16,336 nt of DNA from the NCBI GenBank assembly GCA_947379685.1, contig CANCOG010000042.1, forward strand, positions 1-16,336, read 5' to 3'. The notes below the pieces were generated by a model. The model worked only from the letters and a program-made list of their open reading frames with translations. It did not search any database and was not told the origin of the DNA. Source of the DNA: Flavipsychrobacter stenotrophus (GTDB taxonomy: Bacteria > Bacteroidota > Bacteroidia > Chitinophagales > Chitinophagaceae). This document shows positions 6,701 through 15,358 of the stretch, in pieces; within the stretch, counting starts at the first letter, position 1; every line of letters begins with the position of its first letter. The position numbers and the translations under genes were made by a program.

Positions 6701-9700
6701 TTATTCTTCTTCGTCGAACTGAAGTACATCTTTGTTAGCCATGAGGAGGTCAAACTCTTCTTTTGAACCAACAATCATGTCATCGAAATCACGCATACCA
6801 GTACCGGCTGGAATCAGGTTACCAGTGATAACGTTTTCCTTCAAGCCTACAAGGCTATCTGATTTACCGTTGATCGCTGCCTGTGATAATACCTTGGTTG
6901 TTTCCTGGAAGGACGCAGCTGAGATCCAGCTTTGTGTACCCAATGACGCCTTGGTAATACCTAACAACATTGGTGACGAAGTTGCAGGGTTAGCATCACG
7001 GTATTCAACCAGCTTTTTATCTGCACGACGCAGGCCGCTGTTTTCTTCGCGGAGTTCGCGGAGGGTAACAATCTGTCCTGGGTGTAACTTCTCAGAATTA
7101 CCTGATTCAGTTACTACCTTCTTGTCATAGATCCAGTCGTTTTCGTCCATGAAATCGAACTTATCAACTGTATCTTCTTCAAGGAATTTAGTATCACCAG
7201 GATCAACGATGTTTACCTTACGCATCATCTGACGAACAATCACCTCAATGTGTTTATCATTGATCTTCACACCCTGCAAACGATATACTTCCTGAATTTC
7301 ATTTACCAGATATTCCTGAACTGCGAAAGGTCCTTTGATAGACAGGATATCGCTTGGCGTTGTAGCTCCATCAGAAAGTGATGTACCTGCTTTTACGAAG
7401 TCACCGTCCTGAACCATGATATGACGTGTAAGTGGAACGAGGTATTTCTTAACCATACCTTCGCGAGACTCAACTATAATTTCACGGTTACCGCGTTTAA
7501 CACTACCGAATGCAACCACACCGTCGATTTCCGCAACGATGGCCGGATTGCTCGGGTTACGTGCTTCAAACAACTCTGTTACCCTTGGAAGACCACCCGT
7601 GATATCTCGGCTACGACCCATAACACGTGGTATTTTTACAAGTACCTGTCCGTTATGAACTGTATCGTCAACGTTTACCACAATGTGAGAACCCACCGGT
7701 AAGTTATATAACTTTTGCTCCTTGCCTTCTACAATGATGGCCGGGATCTTGGTTTTATCTTTTGTTTCAATAACCACTTTCTCACGGTGACCTGTCTGCT
7801 CGTCAGACTCTTCGCGGTAAGTAACACCATCGATTACGCTATCGAACTTAACGGTACCACTGATTTCAGAGATGATTACCGCATTGAACGGATCCCATGT
7901 ACAAATCACTTCGCCCTTGGCAATTTTCTTGCCATTGCTTATCTTAAGAATAGAACCGTAAGGAACGTTATTGGTAATCAACAGACGATCGTTAGCAATA
8001 TCCACGATACGCACTTCACCCGTACGGCCGATTACAATAATCTGCTCTTCGCCTGATTCATCTTTATACTTGGTAGTACGAAGACCATCGAACTGGATAG
8101 TACCATCGAAACGGGCGACCATCTGAGATTCAGTAGATGACGAGTTCGCCACACCACCCACGTGGAAGGTACGAAGTGTCAACTGTGTACCTGGCTCACC
8201 AATTGACTGAGCGGCAATGATACCTACTGCATCACCCTTCTGGGTAAAGTATCCGGTAGCAAGGTTCTTACCATAACATTTTGAACATACACCACGACGG
8301 CTTTCGCAAGTAAGTACAGAACGTATTTCTACTGTTTCAATACCACTTTCTTCAATGCGCCTGGCCACATCTTCAGTGATCTCTTCACCGGCAGTTGCCA
8401 GTAATTCTTCGCTGATTGGGTCATACACATTGTGCAATGATGTACGACCAAGGATACGATCATATAATGGTTCAACTATATCTTCGTTATCTTTCAGAGC
8501 TGAAGTAGCAATACCACGGAGGGTACCACAATCTTCGAATGTAATAACCACATCCTGAGCAACGTCAACTAGACGACGAGTAAGGTAACCCGCATCCGCT
8601 GTTTTAAGGGCGGTATCCGCAAGACCCTTACGGGCACCATGGGTAGAGATAAAGTACTCCAATACACTCAAACCAACCTTAAAGTTAGAAAGGATCGGAT
8701 TTTCAATGATTTCAGACCCTGACGAACCACTACGACGTGGTTTAGCCATAAGTCCTCTCAAACCGGCAAGCTGTTTTACCTGCTGTTTAGAACCACGCGC
8801 ACCCGAGTCAAGCATCATGTAAACAGAGTTAAAACCTTGTTTATCAGCTGCCATCTCACGAATAAGCGTTTCAGTTACACGGGTATCTACGCGAGACCAG
8901 ATATCAATTACCTGATTATAACGCTCGTTATTCGTGATAAGACCCATGTTGTAGTTATCCCAAACTTCGTCAACTTCCACCTGTGCATTGGCGATCAATT
9001 GCTCCTTAACATCAGGAACAGTAAGATCCTTAATGTTAAACGACAATCCACCACGGAATGCTGTACGGAACCCGAGTGTCTTGATGTCATCGAGGAACTG
9101 CACTGTTTTAGGGATGTTGGTATTTTTAAGGATAGAACCGATGATCTCACGTAAAGACTTCTTTGTAAGCAGTGCATTTACGAAACCATTTTCCTTAGGT
9201 ACATATTGGTTAAAGATAACGCGACCTACAGTTGTTTCAATGAACTGCATCTTCAGGTTGCCTTCAGCATCACGCATATTTGCCTTGATCTTGATCCAGG
9301 CATGAAGATCAGCACGACCTTCATTATGTGCAATAACTACTTCTTCAGAACTATAGTATGCTTTGTTTTCGCCTTTTACCTTTTCAGTATCAGTTGATTT
9401 CTTACCCTTAGAGATATAATACAGACCGAGTACCATGTCCTGTGAAGGCAGGGTAATTGGCGTACCATTCTGTGGGTTAAGAATGTTATGTGAAGCCAGC
9501 ATTAATATTTGAGCTTCAAGAATAGCCGCATTACTCAAAGGAACGTGAACCGCCATCTGGTCACCATCGAAATCCGCATTGAACGCCGAACAAACGAGTG
9601 GGTGAAGTTGGATTGCCTTTCCTTCGATCAGTTTTGGCTGGAAAGCCTGTATAGACAAACGGTGAAGCGTCGGGGCACGGTTAAGCATGATAGGATGGCC

Positions 9701-11023
9701 TTTCAGGATGTTCTCAAGAATATCCCAAACCACAGCTTCCTTACGCTCAACGAGTTTTTTAGCGCTCTTAACCGTTTTAACTATACCTCTTTCAATAAGC
9801 TTACGGATGATGAACGGTTTGAACAATTCCGCAGCCATATCCTTAGGTAGACCACACTCATGCAATTTCATTTCAGGACCTACCACGATAACCGAACGAC
9901 CAGAATAGTCAACACGTTTACCCAACAGATTCTGGCGGAAACGACCTTGTTTACCTTTCAGTACATCTGAAAGTGATTTCAGCGCACGACCACCTTCAGC
10001 CTTAACGGCATTAGATTTACGGCTGTTATCGAACAGGGAATCCACAGCTTCCTGTAACATACGTTTTTCATTACGTAAGATTACTTCAGGAGCTTTAATT
10101 TCTATCAAACGCTTTAAACGGTTATTACGGATAATAACACGACGATAAAGGTCATTCAGATCAGAGGAAGCGAAACGACCACCATCCAATGGAACCAACG
10201 GGCGTAATTCTGGTGGAATAACCGGAATGTATTGCATAACCATCCACTCCAGGCGGTTTTCAATACGGGTATTCGCATCACGGAAAGCTTCTACAACGCT
10301 AAGGCGTTTCAATGCTTCCTGCTTACGCTGTTGAGAGGTCTCGTTGGCAGCTGCGTTACGAAGGTCATAAGAAAGCTTATCGAGGTCAATCCTCGACAAC
10401 AGTTGCTGAACTGCTTCAGCACCCATCTTTCCGATGAATTTATTAGGATCTTCATCAGGCAGGTATTGGTTTTCCTTTGGTAAGGCATCCAATATTTCCA
10501 GATATTCGTCTTCTGTCAATAATTGCTGATGTGTGCTTTCAGACTCCTTAAGGTTCAGCTTGGTACGGATCATTTCTTCCGCCTCGCCAGCACTTACTAC
10601 TACATAACGCTCATAGTAAACAATGCTCTCCATTTTCTTGGAGCTTACACCCAAAAGGTAGCCTATTTTATTAGGTAAGCTCTTGAAATACCAAATGTGT
10701 ACAATTGGTACCACAAGCTTAATGTGACCAAGGCGCTCGCGACGTACTTTCTTTTCAGTCACTTCAACACCACAACGGTCGCACACAATACCCTTGTAAC
10801 GGATACGCTTATACTTTCCGCAAAAGCACTCGTAATCCTTAACCGGGCCGAATATTTTTTCGCAAAACAAGCCGTCACGCTCTGGCTTGTAAGTACGGTA
10901 ATTAATAGTTTCCGGCTTTAACACTTCGCCATAAGAGCGATCCAATATCGCATCTGGCGACGCGAGACTGATGGTAATTTTACTGAACCCAGGCCTTGGC
11001 CTGTTATCTTTCTTTATAGCCAT
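6701..11023 (-). CDS. rpoC: DNA-directed RNA polymerase subunit beta'
   Basis: This is the catalytic beta' subunit of RNA polymerase, 1440 aa, normal for Bacteroidota. Visible landmarks: the N-terminal zinc site C66, C68, C81, C84; the active-site NADFDGD with Asp484, Asp486 and Asp488 binding the catalytic magnesium; the bridge helix at about 739-762 (GARGSKQQVKQLAG); the trigger loop at about 793-820 (THGARKGLADTALKTA); and the second zinc site C832, C906, C913, C916. The acidic C-terminus ends QFDEEE. The residues between bridge helix and trigger loop (RRSGSSGSEIIENP) are the phylum's longer version. The ATG at 11023 follows an A/T-rich stretch. The gene is cotranscribed with rpoB 122 nt upstream and ends at a strong terminator. 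I see no damage. Confidence 0.99.
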   Translation of the reverse strand: MAIKKDNRPRPGFSKITISLASPDAILDRSYGEVLKPETINYRTYKPERDGLFCEKIFGPVKDYECFCGKYKRIRYKGIVCDRCGVEVTEKKVRRERLGHIKLVVPIVHIWYFKSLPNKIGYLLGVSSKKMESIVYYERYVVVSAGEAEEMIRTKLNLKESESTHQQLLTEDEYLEILDALPKENQYLPDEDPNKFIGKMGAEAVQQLLSRIDLDKLSYDLRNAAANETSQQRKQEALKRLSVVEAFRDANTRIENRLEWMVMQYIPVIPPELRPLVPLDGGRFASSDLNDLYRRVIIRNNRLKRLIEIKAPEVILRNEKRMLQEAVDSLFDNSRKSNAVKAEGGRALKSLSDVLKGKQGRFRQNLLGKRVDYSGRSVIVVGPEMKLHECGLPKDMAAELFKPFIIRKLIERGIVKTVKSAKKLVERKEAVVWDILENILKGHPIMLNRAPTLHRLSIQAFQPKLIEGKAIQLHPLVCSAFNADFDGDQMAVHVPLSNAAILEAQILMLASHNILNPQNGTPITLPSQDMVLGLYYISKGKKSTDTEKVKGENKAYYSSEEVVIAHNEGRADLHAWIKIKANMRDAEGNLKMQFIETTVGRVIFNQYVPKENGFVNALLTKKSLREIIGSILKNTNIPKTVQFLDDIKTLGFRTAFRGGLSFNIKDLTVPDVKEQLIANAQVEVDEVWDNYNMGLITNNERYNQVIDIWSRVDTRVTETLIREMAADKQGFNSVYMMLDSGARGSKQQVKQLAGLRGLMAKPRRSGSSGSEIIENPILSNFKVGLSVLEYFISTHGARKGLADTALKTADAGYLTRRLVDVAQDVVITFEDCGTLRGIATSALKDNEDIVEPLYDRILGRTSLHNVYDPISEELLATAGEEITEDVARRIEESGIETVEIRSVLTCESRRGVCSKCYGKNLATGYFTQKGDAVGIIAAQSIGEPGTQLTLRTFHVGGVANSSSTESQMVARFDGTIQFDGLRTTKYKDESGEEQIIVIGRTGEVRIVDIANDRLLITNNVPYGSILKISNGKKIAKGEVICTWDPFNAVIISEISGTVKFDSVIDGVTYREESDEQTGHREKVVIETKDKTKIPAIIVEGKEQKLYNLPVGSHIVVNVDDTVHNGQVLVKIPRVMGRSRDITGGLPRVTELFEARNPSNPAIVAEIDGVVAFGSVKRGNREIIVESREGMVKKYLVPLTRHIMVQDGDFVKAGTSLSDGATTPSDILSIKGPFAVQEYLVNEIQEVYRLQGVKINDKHIEVIVRQMMRKVNIVDPGDTKFLEEDTVDKFDFMDENDWIYDKKVVTESGNSEKLHPGQIVTLRELREENSGLRRADKKLVEYRDANPATSSPMLLGITKASLGTQSWISAASFQETTKVLSQAAINGKSDSLVGLKENVITGNLIPAGTGMRDFDDMIVGSKEEFDLLMANKDVLQFDEEE

Positions 11024-11044
11024 TTTTAATTGTTTTAGTTGTAG

Positions 11045-11063
11045 AGACGTTATGCTTACGTCT
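11045..11063 (-). other. Small hairpin in the rpoC leader
   Basis: Perfect 6-bp arms AGACGT and ACGTCT surround a 7-nt loop, 22 nt before the rpoC start. No T tract follows. It may shape the ribosome-binding region of rpoC or serve in mRNA processing; it may also be chance. Confidence 0.35.
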
Positions 11064-11102
11064 TTTCATTTTTGAATCAGGAAAAAGAATTGCACTAATG
11101 TT

Positions 11103-11133
11103 ATCCAGAGCCACAATTAATGCGGCTCTGGAT
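11103..11133 (-). other. rpoB-rpoC intercistronic hairpin
   Basis: Perfect 10-bp arms ATCCAGAGCC and GGCTCTGGAT flank an 11-nt loop, beginning 12 nt after the rpoB stop. No T tract follows on the minus strand, so it is not a full terminator. It could act as an mRNA processing site, a stability element or a partial attenuator that sets the rpoB:rpoC ratio. Confidence 0.6.
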
Positions 11134-11145
11134 TAACAATTTCTC

Positions 11146-14100
11146 CTACTCGAACTTAAGTTCGAGGCCTAAGCCTCTCAACTCATTCACCAATACGTTG
11201 AAGGATTCTGGTATACCTGCCTTAGGTACATTGTCTCCCTTAACAATTGCTTCATAAGTTTTTGCACGGCCTATGATATCATCTGATTTCAGTGTCAGTA
11301 ATTCCTGCAGGATGTTGGATGCACCATATGCCTCAAGTGCCCAAACCTCCATCTCACCAAAACGCTGACCACCGAACTGTGCCTTACCACCCAGCGGCTG
11401 CTGTGTAATGAGACTGTACGGTCCGATAGAACGCGCGTGCATCTTATCGTCCACCATGTGGTGCAGTTTAATGATGTAAATGATACCCACAGTTGCTTTC
11501 TGGTGGAATCGCTCACCGGTTTCACCGTCATAAAGGAAGGTGTGACCAAAGTCCGGCAATTCAGCCTTAATAATTAGATCTTCAATTTCCTTAACCGAAG
11601 CACCATCGAAGATTGGTGTAGCGAACTTGATACCCAATTTTTCACCGGCCCAACCTAAGATAGTTTCATAGATCTGACCAAGGTTCATACGGGAAGGTAC
11701 ACCAAGTGGATTCAGTACAACGTCAACCGGAGTACCATCTTCCAGGAACGGCATGTCTTCTTCACGCACTATCCTTGCAACAATACCCTTGTTACCGTGA
11801 CGACCCGCCATTTTATCACCCACCTTCAGCTTACGCTTGCTGGCGAGATAAACTTTAGCCAGTTTCAATACGCCCGCTGGTAATTCGTCACCGATGCTCA
11901 GGTTGAATTTCTCACGTTTGTAACGGCCTATTTCTTCGTTGAACTTGATGTTGTAATTGTGCAACAACTGGTTGATCAATCCGTCAGTTTCAGCTTCACC
12001 GGTCCAGCCTAATGGGTTAACATTAGCGTAATCGATAGAACCTAAAGTCTTCGAGTTGAACTTACCGCCCTTGCTCAGAACAGTTTCACCAAAGTTATTG
12101 GTAACACCCAATGAGTTCCTGTCTTTCAACAAGATCATCAGTTTTTCAAGCAGGAAGCCTTTCAACTCTTCCTTATTCTTGTCGTGTGTTTTATCAATTT
12201 TCTCAATCGCAGCTTTTTCACGAACTTTTGAGTTTTTGTCTTTTTTAGCGCGCTGGAACAGCTGCTTGCTGATAACGATACCTTCAGTTCCACTTGGAGC
12301 TTTCAAAGAAGCATCTTTAGCATCACCAGCCTTATCACCGAAGATCGCACGAAGCAGTTTTTCTTCAGGAGTTGGGTCAGTTTCGCCCTTTGGAGTGATC
12401 TTACCGATCAGGATATCGCCTTCCTTAACGTGGGCACCGATACGGATAATACCATGCTCATCAAGATCCTTAGTCGCTTCTTCCGATACGTTTGGTATAT
12501 CTGGAGTCAACTCTTCCTCACCCAGCTTAGTATCGCGAACTTCAAGTTCATACTCATCGATATGCACCGATGTGAACCAGTCGTCACGAACAACTTTTTC
12601 ATTGATCACGATCGCATCCTCGAAGTTGTACCCCTTCCAAGGCATGAATGCTACTTTCAGATTACGGCCAAGAGCCAGTTCACCTTCCTGCGTAGCATAA
12701 CCTTCTGTAAGGAAGTCGCCTTTTCTTACTTTCTGTCCTTTACGAACAGCCGGGCGTAAGGTGATGCTTGTGCTTTGGTTGGTTTTCTTGTACTTGGTAA
12801 GTGTATATATCTTAAGATCGTCTTCGAAAGAAACAAGGCGCTCTTTCTCATCACGGTCATAACGTACATAAATGTGATCTGCATCAACGTACTCCACAAC
12901 ACCATCGCCTTCAGCGTGGATCTGGATACGAGCGTCACGAGCTGCCTTTGCTTCCAAGCCTGTACCAACAATCGGCACCTGTGGTTTGATCAGCGGAACC
13001 GCCTGACGTTGCATGTTCGATCCCATCAATGCACGGTTGGCATCATCATGCTCAAGGAACGGAATCAGGGACGCACTCAAACCAACGATCTGGTTAGGTG
13101 CAACGTCCATGTATTCAACTTCCTGAGGTTCAAGGATCGGGAAGTCACCTGTCTGACGTGATTTGATCTTATCTTCAGTAAAGTTACCCTTGTCATCCAT
13201 AGGAATGTTGGCCTGTGCGATCTTAGCAAGGTCTTCCTCTTCTGCACTCAGGTATTTATAACTTTTCAGGTCAACCCTACCGTCCTTTACCTTACGGTAA
13301 GGAGTTTCAATGAATCCCATATCATTGATCTGCGCGTGAACACAAAGTGTAGATATAAGACCAATGTTTGGGCCCTCAGGAGTTTCAATGGTACACAAAC
13401 GGCCATAGTGGCTATAATGTACGTCACGAACCTCAAAGCCTGCGCGCTCACGACTCAAACCACCAGGTCCGAGCGCCGAGATACGACGCTTGTGCGTGAT
13501 CTCAGAAAGCGGATTGGTCTGATCGAGGAACTGCGATAACTGCGAAGTACCAAAGAATGAATTGATAACTGAAGAAAGTGTACGCGCATTGATCAGGTCA
13601 ATTGGCGTGAACACTTCATTGTCACGAACGTTCATACGTTCGCGGATGGTACGAGCCATACGGGCAAGACCAACTCCGAACTGGGCAAACAACTGCTCAC
13701 CTACAGTACGAACACGACGATTGCTCAAGTGATCAATATCATCAATTTCCGCCTTACCATTGGTCAAACGAACCAGATACTTAATGATGGAAATGATATC
13801 TTCCCTGCTCAATACCTTAGTCTTCAGGTTGATATCAAGACCGAGCTTACGGTTGATCTTGTAACGACCTACTTCACCTAAGTCATAACGCTTGTCACTG
13901 AAGAACAATTTCTCAATGATGCCACGTGCTGTTTCATCATCAGGAGCGTCAGAACCGCGTAACTGGCGGTAGATATGCTGAACGGCTTCCAACTCAGAGT
14001 TAGAAGTATCCTTGTTCAACGTATTATATATAATGGAGTAATCTCCGCTTACTTCTTCTTTTTGTAAGAATACAGTTTTGATACCCATCTGGAGGATCAT

Positions 14101-14958
14101 TTCTGCGTTCTCTTCATCAAGTATACTGTCGCGGTCTAAAACCACTTCATTACGCTCAATGGTTACAACTTCACCGGTGTCCTCATCTACGAAGTCCTCG
14201 GTCCAGCTACGCAACACACGTGCTGCCAGCTTACGGTTAAGGTTTGCTTCGAGTGATTTTTTATCGCCCTTTACTTCATCGGCCATACCGAACAGATCGA
14301 GGATGTCCTTATCTGTTTCGTAACCGATAGCACGTAAAAGTGTAGTTACAGGGAATTTCTTCTTACGATCGATGTACGCATACATTACATTATTAATGTC
14401 TGTTGCGAACTCCATCCATGCACCTTTGAAAGGAATTACACGTGCACTGTAGATCTTGGTACCGTTAGGGTGAACACTCTGACCGAAGAACACGCCCGGA
14501 GAACGATGCAACTGGGAAACCACAACACGTTCTGCACCATTGATAACGAAAGTACCACGGGGAGTCATGTAAGGAATATTACCCAGGAACACATCCTGAA
14601 CGATGGTTTCGAAATCAACGTGCTCCTCGTCATTACAACTCAGTTTGAGCTTAGCTTTCAGAGGAACGGAGTAAGTAAGTCCGCGCTCCATACACTCTTC
14701 GATAGTGTAACGCGGAGGATCGATAAAGTAGTCGAGGAATTCCAGCACGAAGATGTTTCGCGTGTCCGTAATTGGAAAATTCTCCTTGAATACCCTGAAC
14801 AATCCCTCGTTGTCACGCTTATCAGGCGTAGTTTCAAGCTGGAAGAAGTCCTGGAACGACTGGAGTTGAATGGCCAACAGATCGGGAGTAGCGGCTACGT
14901 CATGTAGCTTTCCGAAGTTGTGCCTTCCGGCTGCGGTCTTTTTTTGCGGTATAGCCAT
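11146..14958 (-). CDS. rpoB: DNA-directed RNA polymerase subunit beta
   Basis: This is the beta subunit of RNA polymerase, 1270 aa, the usual Bacteroidota length. Landmarks: the N-terminal lobe with 'GTFVINGAERVVVSQLHRSPGVFF' (about 135-158); the rifampicin region at about 468-499; ETPEGPNIGLI (525-535); and, near the C-terminus, GDKMAGRHGNKG and GGQRFGEMEVWALEAYGA, which contact beta' and the catalytic centre. The rifampicin-contact residues equivalent to E. coli D516, H526 and S531 are the sensitive-type D479, H489 and S494. The ATG at 14958 gives the family's normal MAIPQK start. The gene is transcribed from a consensus promoter about 130 nt upstream and followed by rpoC. No rplL precedes it here. 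Confidence 0.99.
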   Translation of the reverse strand: MAIPQKKTAAGRHNFGKLHDVAATPDLLAIQLQSFQDFFQLETTPDKRDNEGLFRVFKENFPITDTRNIFVLEFLDYFIDPPRYTIEECMERGLTYSVPLKAKLKLSCNDEEHVDFETIVQDVFLGNIPYMTPRGTFVINGAERVVVSQLHRSPGVFFGQSVHPNGTKIYSARVIPFKGAWMEFATDINNVMYAYIDRKKKFPVTTLLRAIGYETDKDILDLFGMADEVKGDKKSLEANLNRKLAARVLRSWTEDFVDEDTGEVVTIERNEVVLDRDSILDEENAEMILQMGIKTVFLQKEEVSGDYSIIYNTLNKDTSNSELEAVQHIYRQLRGSDAPDDETARGIIEKLFFSDKRYDLGEVGRYKINRKLGLDINLKTKVLSREDIISIIKYLVRLTNGKAEIDDIDHLSNRRVRTVGEQLFAQFGVGLARMARTIRERMNVRDNEVFTPIDLINARTLSSVINSFFGTSQLSQFLDQTNPLSEITHKRRISALGPGGLSRERAGFEVRDVHYSHYGRLCTIETPEGPNIGLISTLCVHAQINDMGFIETPYRKVKDGRVDLKSYKYLSAEEEDLAKIAQANIPMDDKGNFTEDKIKSRQTGDFPILEPQEVEYMDVAPNQIVGLSASLIPFLEHDDANRALMGSNMQRQAVPLIKPQVPIVGTGLEAKAARDARIQIHAEGDGVVEYVDADHIYVRYDRDEKERLVSFEDDLKIYTLTKYKKTNQSTSITLRPAVRKGQKVRKGDFLTEGYATQEGELALGRNLKVAFMPWKGYNFEDAIVINEKVVRDDWFTSVHIDEYELEVRDTKLGEEELTPDIPNVSEEATKDLDEHGIIRIGAHVKEGDILIGKITPKGETDPTPEEKLLRAIFGDKAGDAKDASLKAPSGTEGIVISKQLFQRAKKDKNSKVREKAAIEKIDKTHDKNKEELKGFLLEKLMILLKDRNSLGVTNNFGETVLSKGGKFNSKTLGSIDYANVNPLGWTGEAETDGLINQLLHNYNIKFNEEIGRYKREKFNLSIGDELPAGVLKLAKVYLASKRKLKVGDKMAGRHGNKGIVARIVREEDMPFLEDGTPVDVVLNPLGVPSRMNLGQIYETILGWAGEKLGIKFATPIFDGASVKEIEDLIIKAELPDFGHTFLYDGETGERFHQKATVGIIYIIKLHHMVDDKMHARSIGPYSLITQQPLGGKAQFGGQRFGEMEVWALEAYGASNILQELLTLKSDDIIGRAKTYEAIVKGDNVPKAGIPESFNVLVNELRGLGLELKFE

Positions 14959-14985
14959 AGTATTATATAAGTCCTATTTACACAA

Positions 14986-15022
14986 TAAAAATCCTGTAAA
15001 GCAGGCCCAGCCCACTTTACAG
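14986..15022 (-). promoter_or_regulatory. Terminator-like hairpin in the rpoB leader (possible attenuator)
   Basis: On the minus strand a 13-bp stem (arms 15010-15022 and 14994-15006, two G-U pairs, loop TGG) is followed directly by GATTTTTATT. This has the shape of an intrinsic terminator. It lies between the rpoB promoter and the rpoB start codon, 35 nt before the ATG. It would therefore stop or pause rpoBC transcripts early. No ATG-started leader peptide is visible in the leader. Confidence 0.65.
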
Positions 15023-15090
15023 CCAATAAAAAATACTAAAAAACAGTCAAAGTTGTTTCGTGCACGTATGTTCCCTAGAAAAAAGGAATG

Positions 15091-15122
15091 CAAAGATATG
15101 AAAGCAGGCCTAATTAATCAAA
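15091..15122 (-). promoter_or_regulatory. Promoter of the rpoBC operon
   Basis: On the minus strand TTTG (complement of 15119-15122), a 20-nt spacer and TATCTTTG (complement of 15091-15098) match the Bacteroidota promoter consensus fully. Transcription should start near 15086, giving a leader of about 125-130 nt that includes the hairpin at 14994-15022. Confidence 0.75.
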
Positions 15123-15199
15123 AAATGTTCTGATTTTTTGAAAAAAGGCACAGTTTTTGTGGTTAGGGGTGAATTTGGCGATATTTTAACGTTTTGTTA

Positions 15200-15241
15200 T
15201 GTTAAAGCCAGCATAAAGCGCGACCAATGATGGCTTTTACA
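15200..15241. other. Imperfect hairpin between the HEAT-like gene and rpoB
   Basis: Eleven-base arms TGTTAAAGCCA (15200-15210) and TGGCTTTTACA (15231-15241) pair with one mismatch around a 20-nt loop. A T-rich run (15245-15250) follows only on the plus strand, where no gene ends. On the minus strand it lies after the right-hand gene and could be its weak terminator. Nothing else was identified in 15123-15297 apart from a 10-bp palindrome ACGTTAACGT at 15262-15271. Confidence 0.3.
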
Positions 15242-15358
15242 ACCTTTTTTAACATTAAATTACGTTAACGTTTTCTTAAATAAATTGGAACGAAAATCTA
15301 GTGAGCATTAAAGTCACCCTTTACCAAAACACAGAACTTCTGGTAATCTGCTCCGAAA

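Noticed and set aside
11295..11549. Reading frames antisense to or overlapping rpoB and rpoC, including this one
   Set aside because: They are shadows of the highly conserved rpoB and rpoC frames and carry no family signatures.
14870..15133. 87-codon plus-strand reading frame across the rpoB start
   Set aside because: It is antisense to rpoB and its leader, has no recognisable protein features, and has no plus-strand promoter in view.
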